Below are positions 48,701 through 64,000 of a stretch of DNA of 64,000 bases, piece after piece. The position numbers and the translations under genes were made by a program. Position 1 is the stretch's first letter; each line of letters opens with the position of its first letter. Source of the DNA: Oryzias latipes (Eukaryota > Chordata > Actinopteri > Beloniformes > Adrianichthyidae); NCBI RefSeq assembly GCF_002234675.1, contig NC_019868.2:7128082-7192081 (forward strand), written 5' to 3'. The notes under the pieces are model-generated. The model searched no databases. It worked only from the letters and a program-made list of their open reading frames with translations, and had not been told where the DNA came from.

Positions 48701-48924
48701 CAAAACACCTGAGGAGCTGGAGAACTTCATGCTGAAACACGGGGAGAACATCATCGACACGCTGGGCGCCGAGGTGGATCGCTTGGAGAAAGAGCTGAAG
48801 GTACTGAAGCATCAGAACTCTCCTCTTTGGAACAGAATGTCCACAGATTAGTGTGTGACTGTGTTCTCTGCCCTCGCAGCAACGGAACCCAGAGGTCCGT
48901 CACGTGGACTTGGAGATACTATAA
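36762..48924 (+). CDS. slc30a9: Zinc transporter 9 (ZnT9/SLC30A9)
   Basis: Mitochondrial cation-diffusion-facilitator zinc exporter, also described as a nuclear-receptor coactivator. Exons: 36762-36867, 36949-37152, 37769-37816, 37902-38001, 38128-38220, 38332-38414, 40383-40441, 40786-40853, 42684-42842, 43160-43295, 43380-43419, 43491-43562, 44980-45087, 46176-46341, 47272-47401, 48687-48800 and 48880-48924. They join in one frame to 576 residues (as I recall it, human SLC30A9 is 568). The N-terminus is basic and presequence-like. A region homologous to the HUEL DNA-excision-repair-like segment (YGPKYTQNNFITAVRAMNEF) follows, and then the transporter. Metal-site residues in EAIHSLADT are H280 and D284; TM5 carries D405 in LLEDAAAV. 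The C-terminus is a cytosolic/matrix coiled segment. Intron 1 is only 81 bases, a multiple of three with no stop, so its retention would add 27 residues without a frameshift. Confidence 0.97.
37225..37335 (-). repeat. Dispersed repeat family R1, fragment
   Basis: In slc30a9 intron 2. It carries TGTGAATCAGGAGCGGA and TTATGAGTATTTCTT, matching the left portion of the long copy at 55052-55610. Confidence 0.6.
38995..39388 (+). repeat. tRNA-promoter-bearing SINE-like repeat
   Basis: In slc30a9 intron 6. The head GGTGGCACAGTGGTTAGCAC resembles an RNA polymerase III A box, and AGTTCAAGTCC about 35 bases later resembles a B box. The body has GTGGAGTTTGCATGTTCTCC and the tail TGGCAACCCCGTGACCCCGA, ending in a short ATGA repeat. 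A very common teleost repeat; other copies here are degenerate (6790-7075, 1425-1535). Confidence 0.8.
41880..42115. repeat. hAT-like end fragment and R1 fragment
   Basis: The segment ending near 41930 (GGTTGGGGAGCACTG) is the reverse of the left end of the element at 43584. It is followed by R1 sequence ending AACACCATTTTCATTGG. In slc30a9 intron 8. Confidence 0.55.
43584..44630. mobile_element. hAT-like non-autonomous element with nested MITE
   Basis: Left end CAGTGCTCCCCAACCCCCAG with a following CACCGACCGGTACC. The right end, reverse-complemented, reads CCGTGGTCCCCAAACC with GGCCACAGACCGG. This gives about 1.04 kb in slc30a9 intron 12. It encodes a spurious 148-codon frame (43512-43958), and the palindromic MITE at 44208-44440 sits inside it. 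I could not confirm an 8-bp duplication. Confidence 0.6.
44208..44440. mobile_element. MITE with 6-bp duplication, copy 1 (family R3)
   Basis: A 233-bp element with inverted ends TACGGAGCCCCTAAAGGG...CCCTTTAGGGGCTCCGTA, flanked by identical CTACAG hexamers (44202-44207 and 44441-44446). AT-rich interior with no coding frame. It is nested in the hAT-like element. Confidence 0.88.
45505..45885 (+). repeat. Dispersed repeat family R1, copy in slc30a9 intron
   Basis: Contains AAGTGTTCCCAGTGGTCTTT, TAGGACATAGTTTCTGCAGG, a GCACGAGCAACCCCTCCCCC block and an AAAAACCCAGTTTTCACCAT end. It lies between exons 13 and 14. Confidence 0.75.
46350..46780. repeat. hAT-like MITE (CAGTGTTTTTTCAAC type)
   Basis: Starts AGCAGTGTTTTTTCAACTAG with GTGTGCCGTGGGAAAT, 9 bases after the exon 14 donor. 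The far end, reverse-complemented, reads GTGTTTTTTAACCTTTTTTG with GAGCCAAGGCGC. These ends are typical of vertebrate hAT-derived MITEs. Confidence 0.6.
47645..47891. mobile_element. MITE with 6-bp duplication, copy 2 (family R3)
   Basis: A 247-bp element with ends TATGGAACCCCAGAAGGGAC...GTCCCTTTAGGGGCTCCATA, flanked by identical TTTAAG hexamers (47639-47644 and 47892-47897). In slc30a9 intron 15. The interior consists of repeated TTTTACGTAGATTTT-like units. Confidence 0.88.
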
Positions 48925-50040
48925 CCCCTTTGAACCGGGGGAAACGTCTCGCCGCACTAAGAGGAACATTCAAAGTTGAAGGCATCGCTCCTGAGTCCTC
49001 CTCTCCACCCACAAACCCCATCCAGTCTTTGTGTGTAGTAATCCAGAGGTGGGCTGTATTTGAACTGATGTAGACGTCGTGAGCTCGCGCTGCCAGAGGT
49101 CTCCTTTCACCTCCCACTCGCAGGACGGCGGCGCCCTTCGCCCGAGCTCGCATTCCCTGTGATCCTGTGGTTGGGATGATTGGGATGAGGTCACATCTGA
49201 AAATCCTGACCCAGAACAGGACCAGCATCAGTTACAGGACTTGAATGTCGTGTTTCCTTGTTTAGTGCAGAGGGAACCCTATTTAAACCAAACCTATTTA
49301 ATAACTAGAAGATATGAAAGATAGTCTTTTCCTTGAATATAAAACACTTCCTGATGTGATGGCAGGAACATTCATGTTCTCAGAGAAAGACTGAGTAGTT
49401 TTGGGTTGTTTTTGCTTTTACAGAAAAAAGAGTTGAGTTTTCATTATTTTTGTTTGAAGGGCTGAAGAGGAAACTGAAGCACTTATGAGGCACTGGTTTA
49501 GGTGAAAAAGGTCAACACCTTTTTGAAAGGAACCTCAGACTCTTTTCATTTATAATGTATTAGATATTACAATATTTTTCATTAGTTACGCTACGAAACA
49601 ACAGTTTGCATCCCTTCCATCCTTTCAGGAAATCCTCTGGGTTTTTTCCTGTGAATTGTGGTCTTAAGATAAACAAAAACCATCATTTCAACTGTTGTAC
49701 TGAGTCTGGATGTTAGTGTGCATTGTTCGTGTGGTGATTTCTCCCCATCTGTACTGAATATTCTGTATGAAACAAACAACGACTGAGTTTTTTTTATTTT
49801 TAATGTTTGCTGCCACAACACAACACTGGAAGATGCTTTGGGGAGGGGGAGTGGGGGTGCTCTGCTGGCACATGTACGCTTGAAGGTGTTAAAGGTGTGA
49901 AGGACATTTGAAGTAAATGGTTTCCTTATGATGTTTGGATTTTTTTTTTTTTTTGCTCTTTAGACACTACTTTAAGTTAGGGATATTGTGGAAAAACTCA
50001 GTGGATGTCATAAAAAGTTTGTTTCACTTCACAGATTTTC
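48925..50040 (+). other. slc30a9 3'UTR and downstream DNA
   Basis: Follows the slc30a9 stop. I found no consensus AATAAA here before about 51480, so either a variant signal is used or the UTR is long. Open frames on both strands show no recognisable domains. Confidence 0.45.
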
Positions 50041-51125
50041 AGGATTGGGGGGGGGGGGCAAATGTATTGGGGTGATGGATGAACCTCATTTAGTTTTTTC
50101 TCACTCTCTTCAGTGTGTCTTACTTATCGGGAGCCAAAAAAATCCAAGATTTCAAAAATTCTGTGGATATAAAAAGCTGATTTTACCAGTAAGTCATTCC
50201 AAGTTCATCATTCAAACAGCCATGAACACGGATCATCTGGCCATAGTGGGCCTTCAGGTTGGTAGTATACAGTCACATGATGAAGGTGATGTAGTCTCAA
50301 AGTGTCATCAGCCCACTTGCATCAAGACAGAACGACTGGCAGAGTTTGTAACAGACCCAAGAATGGAGCCCCACTATTGACGGACTGCAACCACGTCCAG
50401 GACCTAAGGTCCTTCACTGAGAAGCCCCTTAACCAGACGCAGGGGGGTTTCTAGGGTCAAACCATTCACAACCGACTCCACCGCTTTGACCTAAATGACA
50501 GAATTTAGGTGACTCCACTGTGAATGTTTGCAGTCGGTACACGGCCATGTCAGCTGGACTATGTAGCAACGGTCTACCGTCCAGTCCACGAGGCACGGCT
50601 TCACGGGTCACCTTGCACAGAAACAATAGTCATCAGCGTTGCTGGAGAAGAGGAGGTGAGCCGTAGACTGAGGTCAACAGTGTTGGCTTTGGTGGAGGAG
50701 GTGCAACAGTCTCTGCAGGCAGTGCAAAACCGACGTAGATGGTCCAGTCACTGCACGTTCTTACCTCAGAGACATCATAGAACCGTCACCATCCCCCAAT
50801 TCCACCAGACCACCCCCCCAACATTGTATTCACGGATGATAATGCTCCACCACATTGGTACAGAATAATTACGTTTGGAAGTGGGAGTGCCTCTTATGGT
50901 ATAACCCCTGACCTGAACCCCATAGACCATGTCTAGGACCAGCAGAGACTGGATGATCGTACTCACCCACACACCCAACTAGTACTGCCTGTAGCACATG
51001 TGGGATAGGGGAACGCCTCAAAACAGCATCATGAGGCTGGCGATGAAAATGAGACGTCGCTGTCGAGCTGTCATTGTGGCAAATGGTGAAAATACTCGCT
51101 ATTGACACGGTCAATGTTTGTTTAT
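50040..51125 (+). pseudogene. Tc1-like transposase relic
   Basis: Conceptual translation in shifting frames shows VFTDDNAPPH-like sequence near 50826-50860 (the second catalytic Asp region), PDLNPIDHV near 50905-50935, and an RRRCRAVIVANG-like end near 51040-51090. These are hallmarks of Tc1-family transposases. The usual PIEHV carries Asp in place of the catalytic Glu, and several frameshifts are present, so it is inactive. Confidence 0.8.
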
Positions 51126-54033
51126 TTGGGGCTATCTTTAATGTTGTCTGAACTTTGGGGGTGACAAAATAACAAGAATATGAATTTCATAAAAATTCAG
51201 ACCAAATATAGGAAAAGCACTCATACAAATAATATCCCTTACTTATTGTGAGTAGTGTGTTTGATTTAGATTTTTTAATTTGAAAAAAATGTCTTGGAAA
51301 AATTCTGATTTTTTTTAAAAGATTTTTTCATAATCTTTCCCCGTTTTTGATAATAATAGCAGGAAATGAGGCTCTAATGAAAGCTCAGAAGCTTCTCTGG
51401 AATGTACACCCAAGTCCAATAGATGGTGCAGTTTTGGGGATGAGAGAGGAGGGCACTGTTCTGTTCTGGAGGCTGACGTCAATAAAAACAGTCATTTCCA
51501 GCCAGTCTGCGTATTGACCGACCGTTCAAAACATTACGCACAGCTCCGCGGCCGGACCACGCGACACTGCCCGACTGAAATGGGGTTTTGTCCGCAGAGA
51601 TGGTGAGCAGATGCAGCGCGGAGGGGCTCCGTTGCAGGTGTTTTTTTTTTTTTTTCCAGCTCACCCTTTGAGTATTGTGTTAACATCATGTTGGGTGTTA
51701 CGCGCATATCAATGTCATCTGTCATGTCTCTCCATACCTTTCCACAAGTCCGCTGTCCATCCCGCTTCATTTTTTGCCTGTCACCACAAAGACATGGTCG
51801 TTGTAATTAAAAATGGCGATGATATTTCTGATTTTTTCTCCAAAGACAAATTCGTCAAGGTACAGATCGTCCTGCGCGCCTCCAGTCTGTGCGCTGCGCG
51901 CGAAACGTTTGTCCATTCCAGTTTCTGTGGATATGTCCTACTAAATATAATGATAGATATGAATAGCTTGATATTTATAGTTTTTTTTAATCCATCAATA
52001 TGAGTTTTGGTTTTTCTTTCTCCCTTTCATCCCTGTGAAGCGCGTCCAGTTTCCCACAGATGGGGGCGCGCTGAACCTGCAGAGTGGGGGTCTCTGGATT
52101 TGCATTAAGCCTCTCCATCATCACCCCAAACCTGTGCTTGAATCCCCTCAAAAAATAAAAAGCCCCCATCAGAGTGCAGCGAGCAACCACTTCTCCCTGC
52201 AGACACCCTTTGATGCGCGCGTGCCCTCCTCCACCCGCTCCTCATTTTGCTGCTTTTCCACAGTCACAGGTTTTGGGAGCGTCTGTCTGGGAACGAGCCG
52301 TCCCCTCATGGCGGAGGAGCAGCAGCAGGAGCAGCATCTCCACCATCTCCACCCTGCTCTGCGCTTTTAGCCTCTTTACAGTGCTGCCTTGTCTTCTCGC
52401 GTTCAAGCAGCATTGTACAGGGCTATGACGGCGCAGAGAGCATGACATCATCCACGGACACCACTCGTCTGCGTGGACGCTGTGCCCGAAAGGAGAGCTC
52501 TCCCCATCCGAGGATCCTGCATGAATTATTCATCTTAAGCGCGTCATTTTACTTTTCAAGAAAATTAAAGTTATTTGAATACATGGGCGGAGCTAGTGGG
52601 GGCATGGGGGGAAGCTGCCCCCCAACAAAAAGCTTTGTCCTCCTCCAAGGAAATTTTTGAGTCAATATTAGTATCACTATTGACAAGGGCTAAGAAATAA
52701 TCAATACACGCTTCTTTAAGCTTTATTAATAGCCCCTTAGCTAAATGAACTGTTGTTTTTAATATGAATACCAATAATAAAATGTTTGTATTTTTATCGT
52801 TTTACCTTCTCCTGTGCTGTTCTCATTTGCCACCCTTCCAATGTCTTCTGCCCCCCATATAAAATGTTTGCGCTCCGCCAGTCTCTTTTTTAACTGTCGC
52901 TAAATGCTTAGTTTTCTTTACTCTGTGTTTACAAAAAGTCAGAAATGCAATCAAAACCTTCCAAATGTGTCCCTTTTTACTCTGAAGAAGAAGAAAATGG
53001 CTGAAAAACTCTGCACAGCAGGATCCCTCTGCTCGCTGTGACTCTGATCTGCTCCTCTCAGAAAGGGGATTGCCTGGTGCTCAGCTCTGAATCCAGTAAT
53101 TGTGCACGACATGGACATTTAGGCTGCTTGAGGCACTGATCTTAAAAAATTGAGCACTCAGTAAGTGTGCAGCAGCATTCTCTCCAATCATTTCCTGATC
53201 AGCTTTTTTTAAACACTTTACTATATCTTAAGCTGCAAACGCAGGTTTGGGGTTCATCAAATGCTTCCCTGTCAAAATCCTTTTGCTTCTCTTTACAAAA
53301 AAAACAAGATTTTTTGGAAAACTCAAATTTCACTAAAAGTTTTGGTTCACGTTTAACAATTTTATTTTTCAATAAATGTTGTCAAGTCAGACTGCCATTC
53401 TTTGTTGTTATTTTGGAAACAAAAAAATTAGATTCATGTTCTAAGACTAAGATGTTATAAGGGTATATTAAGATGGGCAAACTTGAACTACACCATGCAC
53501 ATTTTGTTCTAAAATGAGTCTTTTCCTCTTATTATAATATTTTTTTGTCACTGTATTTAAAATAAACTACAATTAGGTACATAAAAACTCAAACCATTGC
53601 TTAGAACTAGCAAAGAAATCCTTTTTATTGAGCTGTAAATCTTTAAATTTGAAGTAATTGTGATAGTTGCTTTTAGCTTGGTTTTCCCAATTTGAGTGCT
53701 TGAGTTGCATTGTGGGTAATTATCTTTGATCTGTCCAGATTTTCTTATGGTTTTGAATGGCATTTGGAGCTTCATTGTGAGCATGGTTCCGGTGTCTTGC
53801 CTTCTGCTGCCTGAAAGCTGAGCCCTTGACTTTCGCTGTTTGCCGTGAGTGTCTGTTCTCTCTGACTGTACCTGAGACGCAATTAATTATGAGAGGCTTG
53901 TCAAGACAGCAACCTCTTCTCAAACAAGCTAAGGCTCACCAGAGGGAAAACTGGTTCCCCCAAACTCTGACAGATCCGAGGAAAAGATGACAACCGGGAA
54001 TTCTGCTGTCCAGTGACAAAGACTGCACAGGTT
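51126..54033. other. Intergenic DNA between slc30a9 and grxcr1
   Basis: No gene recognised. Around 51480-52510 the composition is GC-richer, with several open frames and possible splice signals, but no domain. Around 52584-52890, GGGCGGAGCTAGTGGGGGC and a far-end GGCGGAGC in the other orientation suggest a poorly preserved inverted-repeat element. Confidence 0.4.
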
Positions 54034-54039
54034 TTTATT
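54034..54039 (-). terminator. grxcr1 poly(A) signal
   Basis: Minus-strand AATAAA about 130 bases downstream of the grxcr1 stop codon. Confidence 0.65.
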
Positions 54040-54166
54040 AGAAATGCCCGTTTTGTGTTCTATAATGGCCTTGGAGGAAGAGTCCTGCGTTTCTCTGCCT
54101 GTGGTTGAGTCCAGCTCACGCTCCTGAAGAAGGAGGAGTGGATGTGGGTCCAGGCACTTAACCTCC

Positions 54167-60450
<6,284 letters not shown>

Positions 60451-61487
60451 TGCGAACCCTCCTCCACATTACATGGCCCCCAGCTCTGCAGTTAGGATCC
60501 TTCTTCCTCATTTAGAGGTAAACACGCAGCTCAGACACACTTTTTTTTGTTTCCCATGGATTACTCCCAGGTTTAATCCTCACAGTGTGAACAGATCTAA
60601 AAATGACTGGGAGCCTGTAAGCTCCCCTCGCAGTCAAATAGCCACTAAATAATACATGTGTTTCTACCATGGCAACCGAGCAAGCTAATCCCACGTAAAA
60701 TGATCCTGTCCTTTCAATTATTCATGATTTTCTGCAGAGTTTATAGCAAAGCTTTGATGGAAGACTTTTAACTGTCTGACTTCATACGCTGTTATCAAAC
60801 AAACATTTCATCTTCTTCTGCAGATAAAAGACAACAGCTGACCTTGGGAGGGCGACAACCCTTCATCAGCTGCTGCAAAATTCTGTTTTTTTAATTTTTG
60901 GATGAAACTTGTTGACTGATGAAAAAATCGTATAGTTCATGTTTGGAATTCGTATTCTCCTCATATTGTAGACAGCCCTTCTCACGTGTTCAGCTTTTTT
61001 TTCCAACGTCAACAACTTTCTCATTGGCTATTGTCAATGATGTTGGTGATTCCCCTGCAAATTGGCACAGTTTTTAAATAAGATGGCATTTAAAAAGTTT
61101 AAGACTTTTTGGAGGACAATCAAATGCACCCTCTGAGCATGTTGTACTCTTGACTGAATCCACATGAGGACTTCCACTTTTATATCCCATCTTTGTGCAT
61201 TACAAATTTTAAAACGGTTCTTTTTATTTTAACGTGTATGAATTGAATTCAAAAAGCCTTTTCATTAATGTACATAAGTAAAAACAACCATTTTTTTCTT
61301 CTTTTTCTCCAAACTTTTTAATGAGTCACAAAAAAGGGCTTGCTCAATTGTTACTGCTGTTAGAAAAAAGGTGGTACTTTGGGTCTGTACCCAACGCTTA
61401 CAGATCCACTCCAATGAAAATGGTGTTTTTGGTGCTTTTAAAGGGCCAATACCCGGCTATTCTTAAGCCTTTTATAGTAAACAATAT

Positions 61488-61787
61488 TGTGGCGACCGAC
61501 ATTAAGCTGTGTTAATCTGTCTTGTGTTGCTATCCTCAGTTTGTGTTGAGTGATTCTGTTGTGTTCTGTGTTTACATTGGTGGTCTAATTGGTTAGATTA
61601 ATGGGATTGGAAGAGTGTGGGTGGGGGAGGAGGAGCAAGTGAATAAAAAAGGAATGTCTGAAAGCCTGTATGCTCTGAAAACGAATGGCGTCAGGGCCAG
61701 TCTTCCATTTTGTGCTGTTTGGTACGGTTGCTGCCAATGGCAACCATTTGAGCTACATTAAAGGCTTCACATCAGCCGGATGTTACA
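61488..61787 (+). mobile_element. Candidate solo LTR
   Basis: A 300-bp segment starting TGTGGCGACC and ending ATGTTACA (TG...CA), flanked by ATAT on both sides (61484-61487 and 61788-61791). An AATAAA sits inside at 61642-61647. It fits a solo LTR of a gypsy-type element. The 4-bp duplication is low in information, so the call is tentative. Confidence 0.5.
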
Positions 61788-61889
61788 ATATCCATGTATA
61801 TAATAAAATGTTACCGTTGGCAAGAAAGACTTTTTATTTAAAAAGGTAAGACGACTCGATCCCTGAAGCACTGGCTTTGTGTGGGTGTC

Positions 61890-62275
61890 GCCCATGTCAT
61901 GACATCATCCTATAGCCTGCCTCGGCAATGTGTCTGTGTGTCGCCCACGAAAACAAACGATATCCAAACTTTTGCGAAGATGGATGTGCATATTGTGCAA
62001 AGAAAATGAGAGCATTTAGCCGATGACTGTTAGGAGAAAGTGTGTGTGAGTTAGCCTGTGCTGGCAGTGCAGACTCTTCTTGGAAGGGGCAGTTCCTCAC
62101 TTATCTTCGTCACAATGTGAGAACCCGCACATTTCCATAGAATTCTTAATGGGGCTGGTGCTCAGAGAGTAGATTTTTGGAGGAATACTCGGAGATGTGT
62201 GAACGAATCAAAATACCACTTTGGGGTTTCTTTTCGTGAGGAAGGAACATTATAAAACACTTTAAAAAATTGATT
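61890..62275 (-). repeat. Dispersed repeat family R2, copy 2
   Basis: Reverse-orientation copy of the repeat at 57005-57290. It extends further, to a CACTTTAAAAAATTGA-like end next to CATGATAGAGGCCC. Confidence 0.8.
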
Positions 62276-62294
62276 TGGCATGATAGAGGCCCTT

Positions 62295-62480
62295 TAACAT
62301 GTTCTTAAGGCATTTCTCTCATGGAGGACATAGTTAAGGAAAATTAAAATTACATTTTTACAGCTGGATGGCTCCATTTTTGTTGCACAGCTAACATTAG
62401 CTTGGGGTTGTGAGGGGCTGTACGCCAGCGGGAGAGCATGTAAACAGATGGGTGATGGAAACTGGGGGCGGGCTTACTCC
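62295..62480 (-). repeat. Dispersed repeat family R1, fragment
   Basis: Contains AACATGTTCTTAAGGCATTT, a TGGAGGACATAGTTAAGG block, and GGGAGAGCATGTAAACAGA, in the same order as the copy at 55052-55610. Confidence 0.65.
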
Positions 62481-64000
62481 ACACCAGCAGTCCCGTCCAG
62501 TCCCATTTGATTAGTTTGTCTTTAAAATTAGAAGTCTGGTTTTGTTTTATTAAATTGGTGTCAAACTTGCATTGTTTTTGAAATGGTTCCTGCAACTCTT
62601 TCATTGATTGGACTAATTATTAATATGAGATTAATCATCATGCAGAGGCTGTCTGTTGTTATGTGTGGGCTGGTAATACAGCTTTTTTTTTGTGGTCTGT
62701 ACAAATATTTACAGTGTTTGATAAAGCAAGAATTGCAAAGATAAGATATATCAAATGACAGGATATGAAAATGTAAAACTTTCTTTTTTTGTGCTGACCA
62801 TAGTCTGCATTCATTTATTATTGACCCATTAGTGCACATAAAACTATGCCTCTTTTATTTTTGTATTTAACTGCAAAATACTGATTGGTCAAATTCATGT
62901 GATGATTTATAAAAAACACGTAGATTGGACATTTTAAAAGCAGAATCTTAATGATACTTTAAAAGACAATTGCCACTGTAATACAGCTGAATGATTTTTT
63001 TTTCATGATTTTAGACTTTCTTGAGGCATTGGTCATGTTTTTTTCTGTTTCCTGTAACCCCTTATCTTTCCTTTTCTCAAAAACTTTTGCCTTTTGTCTG
63101 GCCACATTTGAAAATAAAAAAATATTTTTCTTAATCCTTCTTGCCCGGATAAATAAAGATTAAATATTGTTTTTTAAGTATTAAAATGACAGGCAACTGG
63201 CATTTATGATGTTCTAGCACTCTTGACCGGTCAGTGTCCCCTCAGGCTGTGAGTTCCTTCAAACGGAGTTAAGGTTTGTTTTAGAAATATCTCAGACATC
63301 TTCTGTTAGTCTGAAAAGAGTGGCTTAGTGAGATCATCCCTGTACTCCAGTTCATGATTCACTGTAAGGTGATATTATTCCTCAACAGTCCGAGGAGGGA
63401 GTGCAGGTGCTGACGAAGTCCTCAGAGAGAAGAAAGGAACATCTAATGTGTCACGGTGACATAATGCTGTCTCAGACAGTTTTTGGTGTCTGCGTGTGTT
63501 TGTGTGTGACAGGTTTCCTGGTAAGCAAGAAGCGCTTTTCCTGGAAATGTGTTCTTTCTTTTCAAAATGTTCCCACTGCACATGTTTGCACTTGTTTTAT
63601 TTGTTAAAATAAAACTTTATAAGGTCCTGAGCTAATTACAATCATGCAATTGACTTCCAGGCCTTTATGATCCAAAGTGACCTCAATTTACAATACAGCT
63701 TTGAAAATAAGTTTTGAACTGAACATGAGGATTACACCGGTAGTCATGCAACTGGTAAAATGGAAACGATATAAACAAATATTTACAGTCATTTGTAGAT
63801 ATTTTTTTAAACTTTGGTTTTAGGAGAAGTGTGTAAAGAGCCAATAAGGAAACACTAGTTTGCCAGCTTCTTGAATAAGTAGTGAGTCTCAAACAAAACT
63901 GGGTAATTTCAGCTAATTATTTTGATGAAATCCTGTTTTCAAACATTTATGAGGTGTGACCATTGATTGTATATGAGAACCGGACCGAGAGTGTGACAAC
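62481..64000. other. AT-rich flank beyond grxcr1
   Basis: No gene recognised. The last ~40 bases (from about 63960, CCATTGATTGTATATGAGAA) look like the left end of another copy of the MITE at 16518-17107, cut off by the window edge. Confidence 0.5.

Overview
This window is nuclear DNA from a ray-finned fish, most likely a percomorph teleost. The genes are vertebrate, with short GT-AG introns and small exons. Between and inside them lie teleost-type interspersed repeats: many small terminal-inverted-repeat DNA transposons, LINE and Ty3/gypsy relics, a SINE-like repeat, and (TGGA)n and (TA)n microsatellites. I cannot name the species from the sequence alone. There is no bacterial, plasmid, phage or CRISPR content.

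Layout. (1) 2230-8638, plus strand: 3' part of an SLP-76-family SH2 adaptor, best matched to CLNK; its first exons are not seen. (2) 9100-16500: a transposon graveyard. A minus-strand Ty3/gypsy integrase is split by nested insertions, including a LINE, TTAA-flanked MITEs, and a Harbinger-like MITE inside one of those MITEs. (3) 19410-21860, minus strand: single-coding-exon zinc-finger gene of the ZNF518 family. (4) 23325-33682, plus strand: glutathione reductase, with a separate leader exon that encodes a mitochondrial targeting peptide. (5) 36762-48924, plus strand: SLC30A9 (ZnT9), 17 coding exons, 576 aa. (6) 54167-60450, minus strand: GRXCR1, 4 coding exons, 294 aa. (7) The rest is introns, UTRs and repeats.

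As I recall the human map, CLNK-ZNF518B and SLC30A9...GRXCR1 all lie on chromosome 4p, so the gene order looks like a compacted teleost version of that arm with GSR placed between the two pairs. These are independent genes, not an operon. ZNF518B-like and GSR are head to head about 1.5 kb apart and could share promoter DNA. Splice phases were followed by eye for the four multi-exon genes; each joins into one open frame from the first recognised exon to the stop.

I did not find a previously undescribed multi-gene system. The most informative observations are the dual-start architecture of gsr with a perfect ARE/MARE-type site between its two starts; the nested transposons whose target-site duplications can be read directly; a MITE family with 6-bp duplications seen twice; and a THAP-containing, P-element-like inverted-repeat element.
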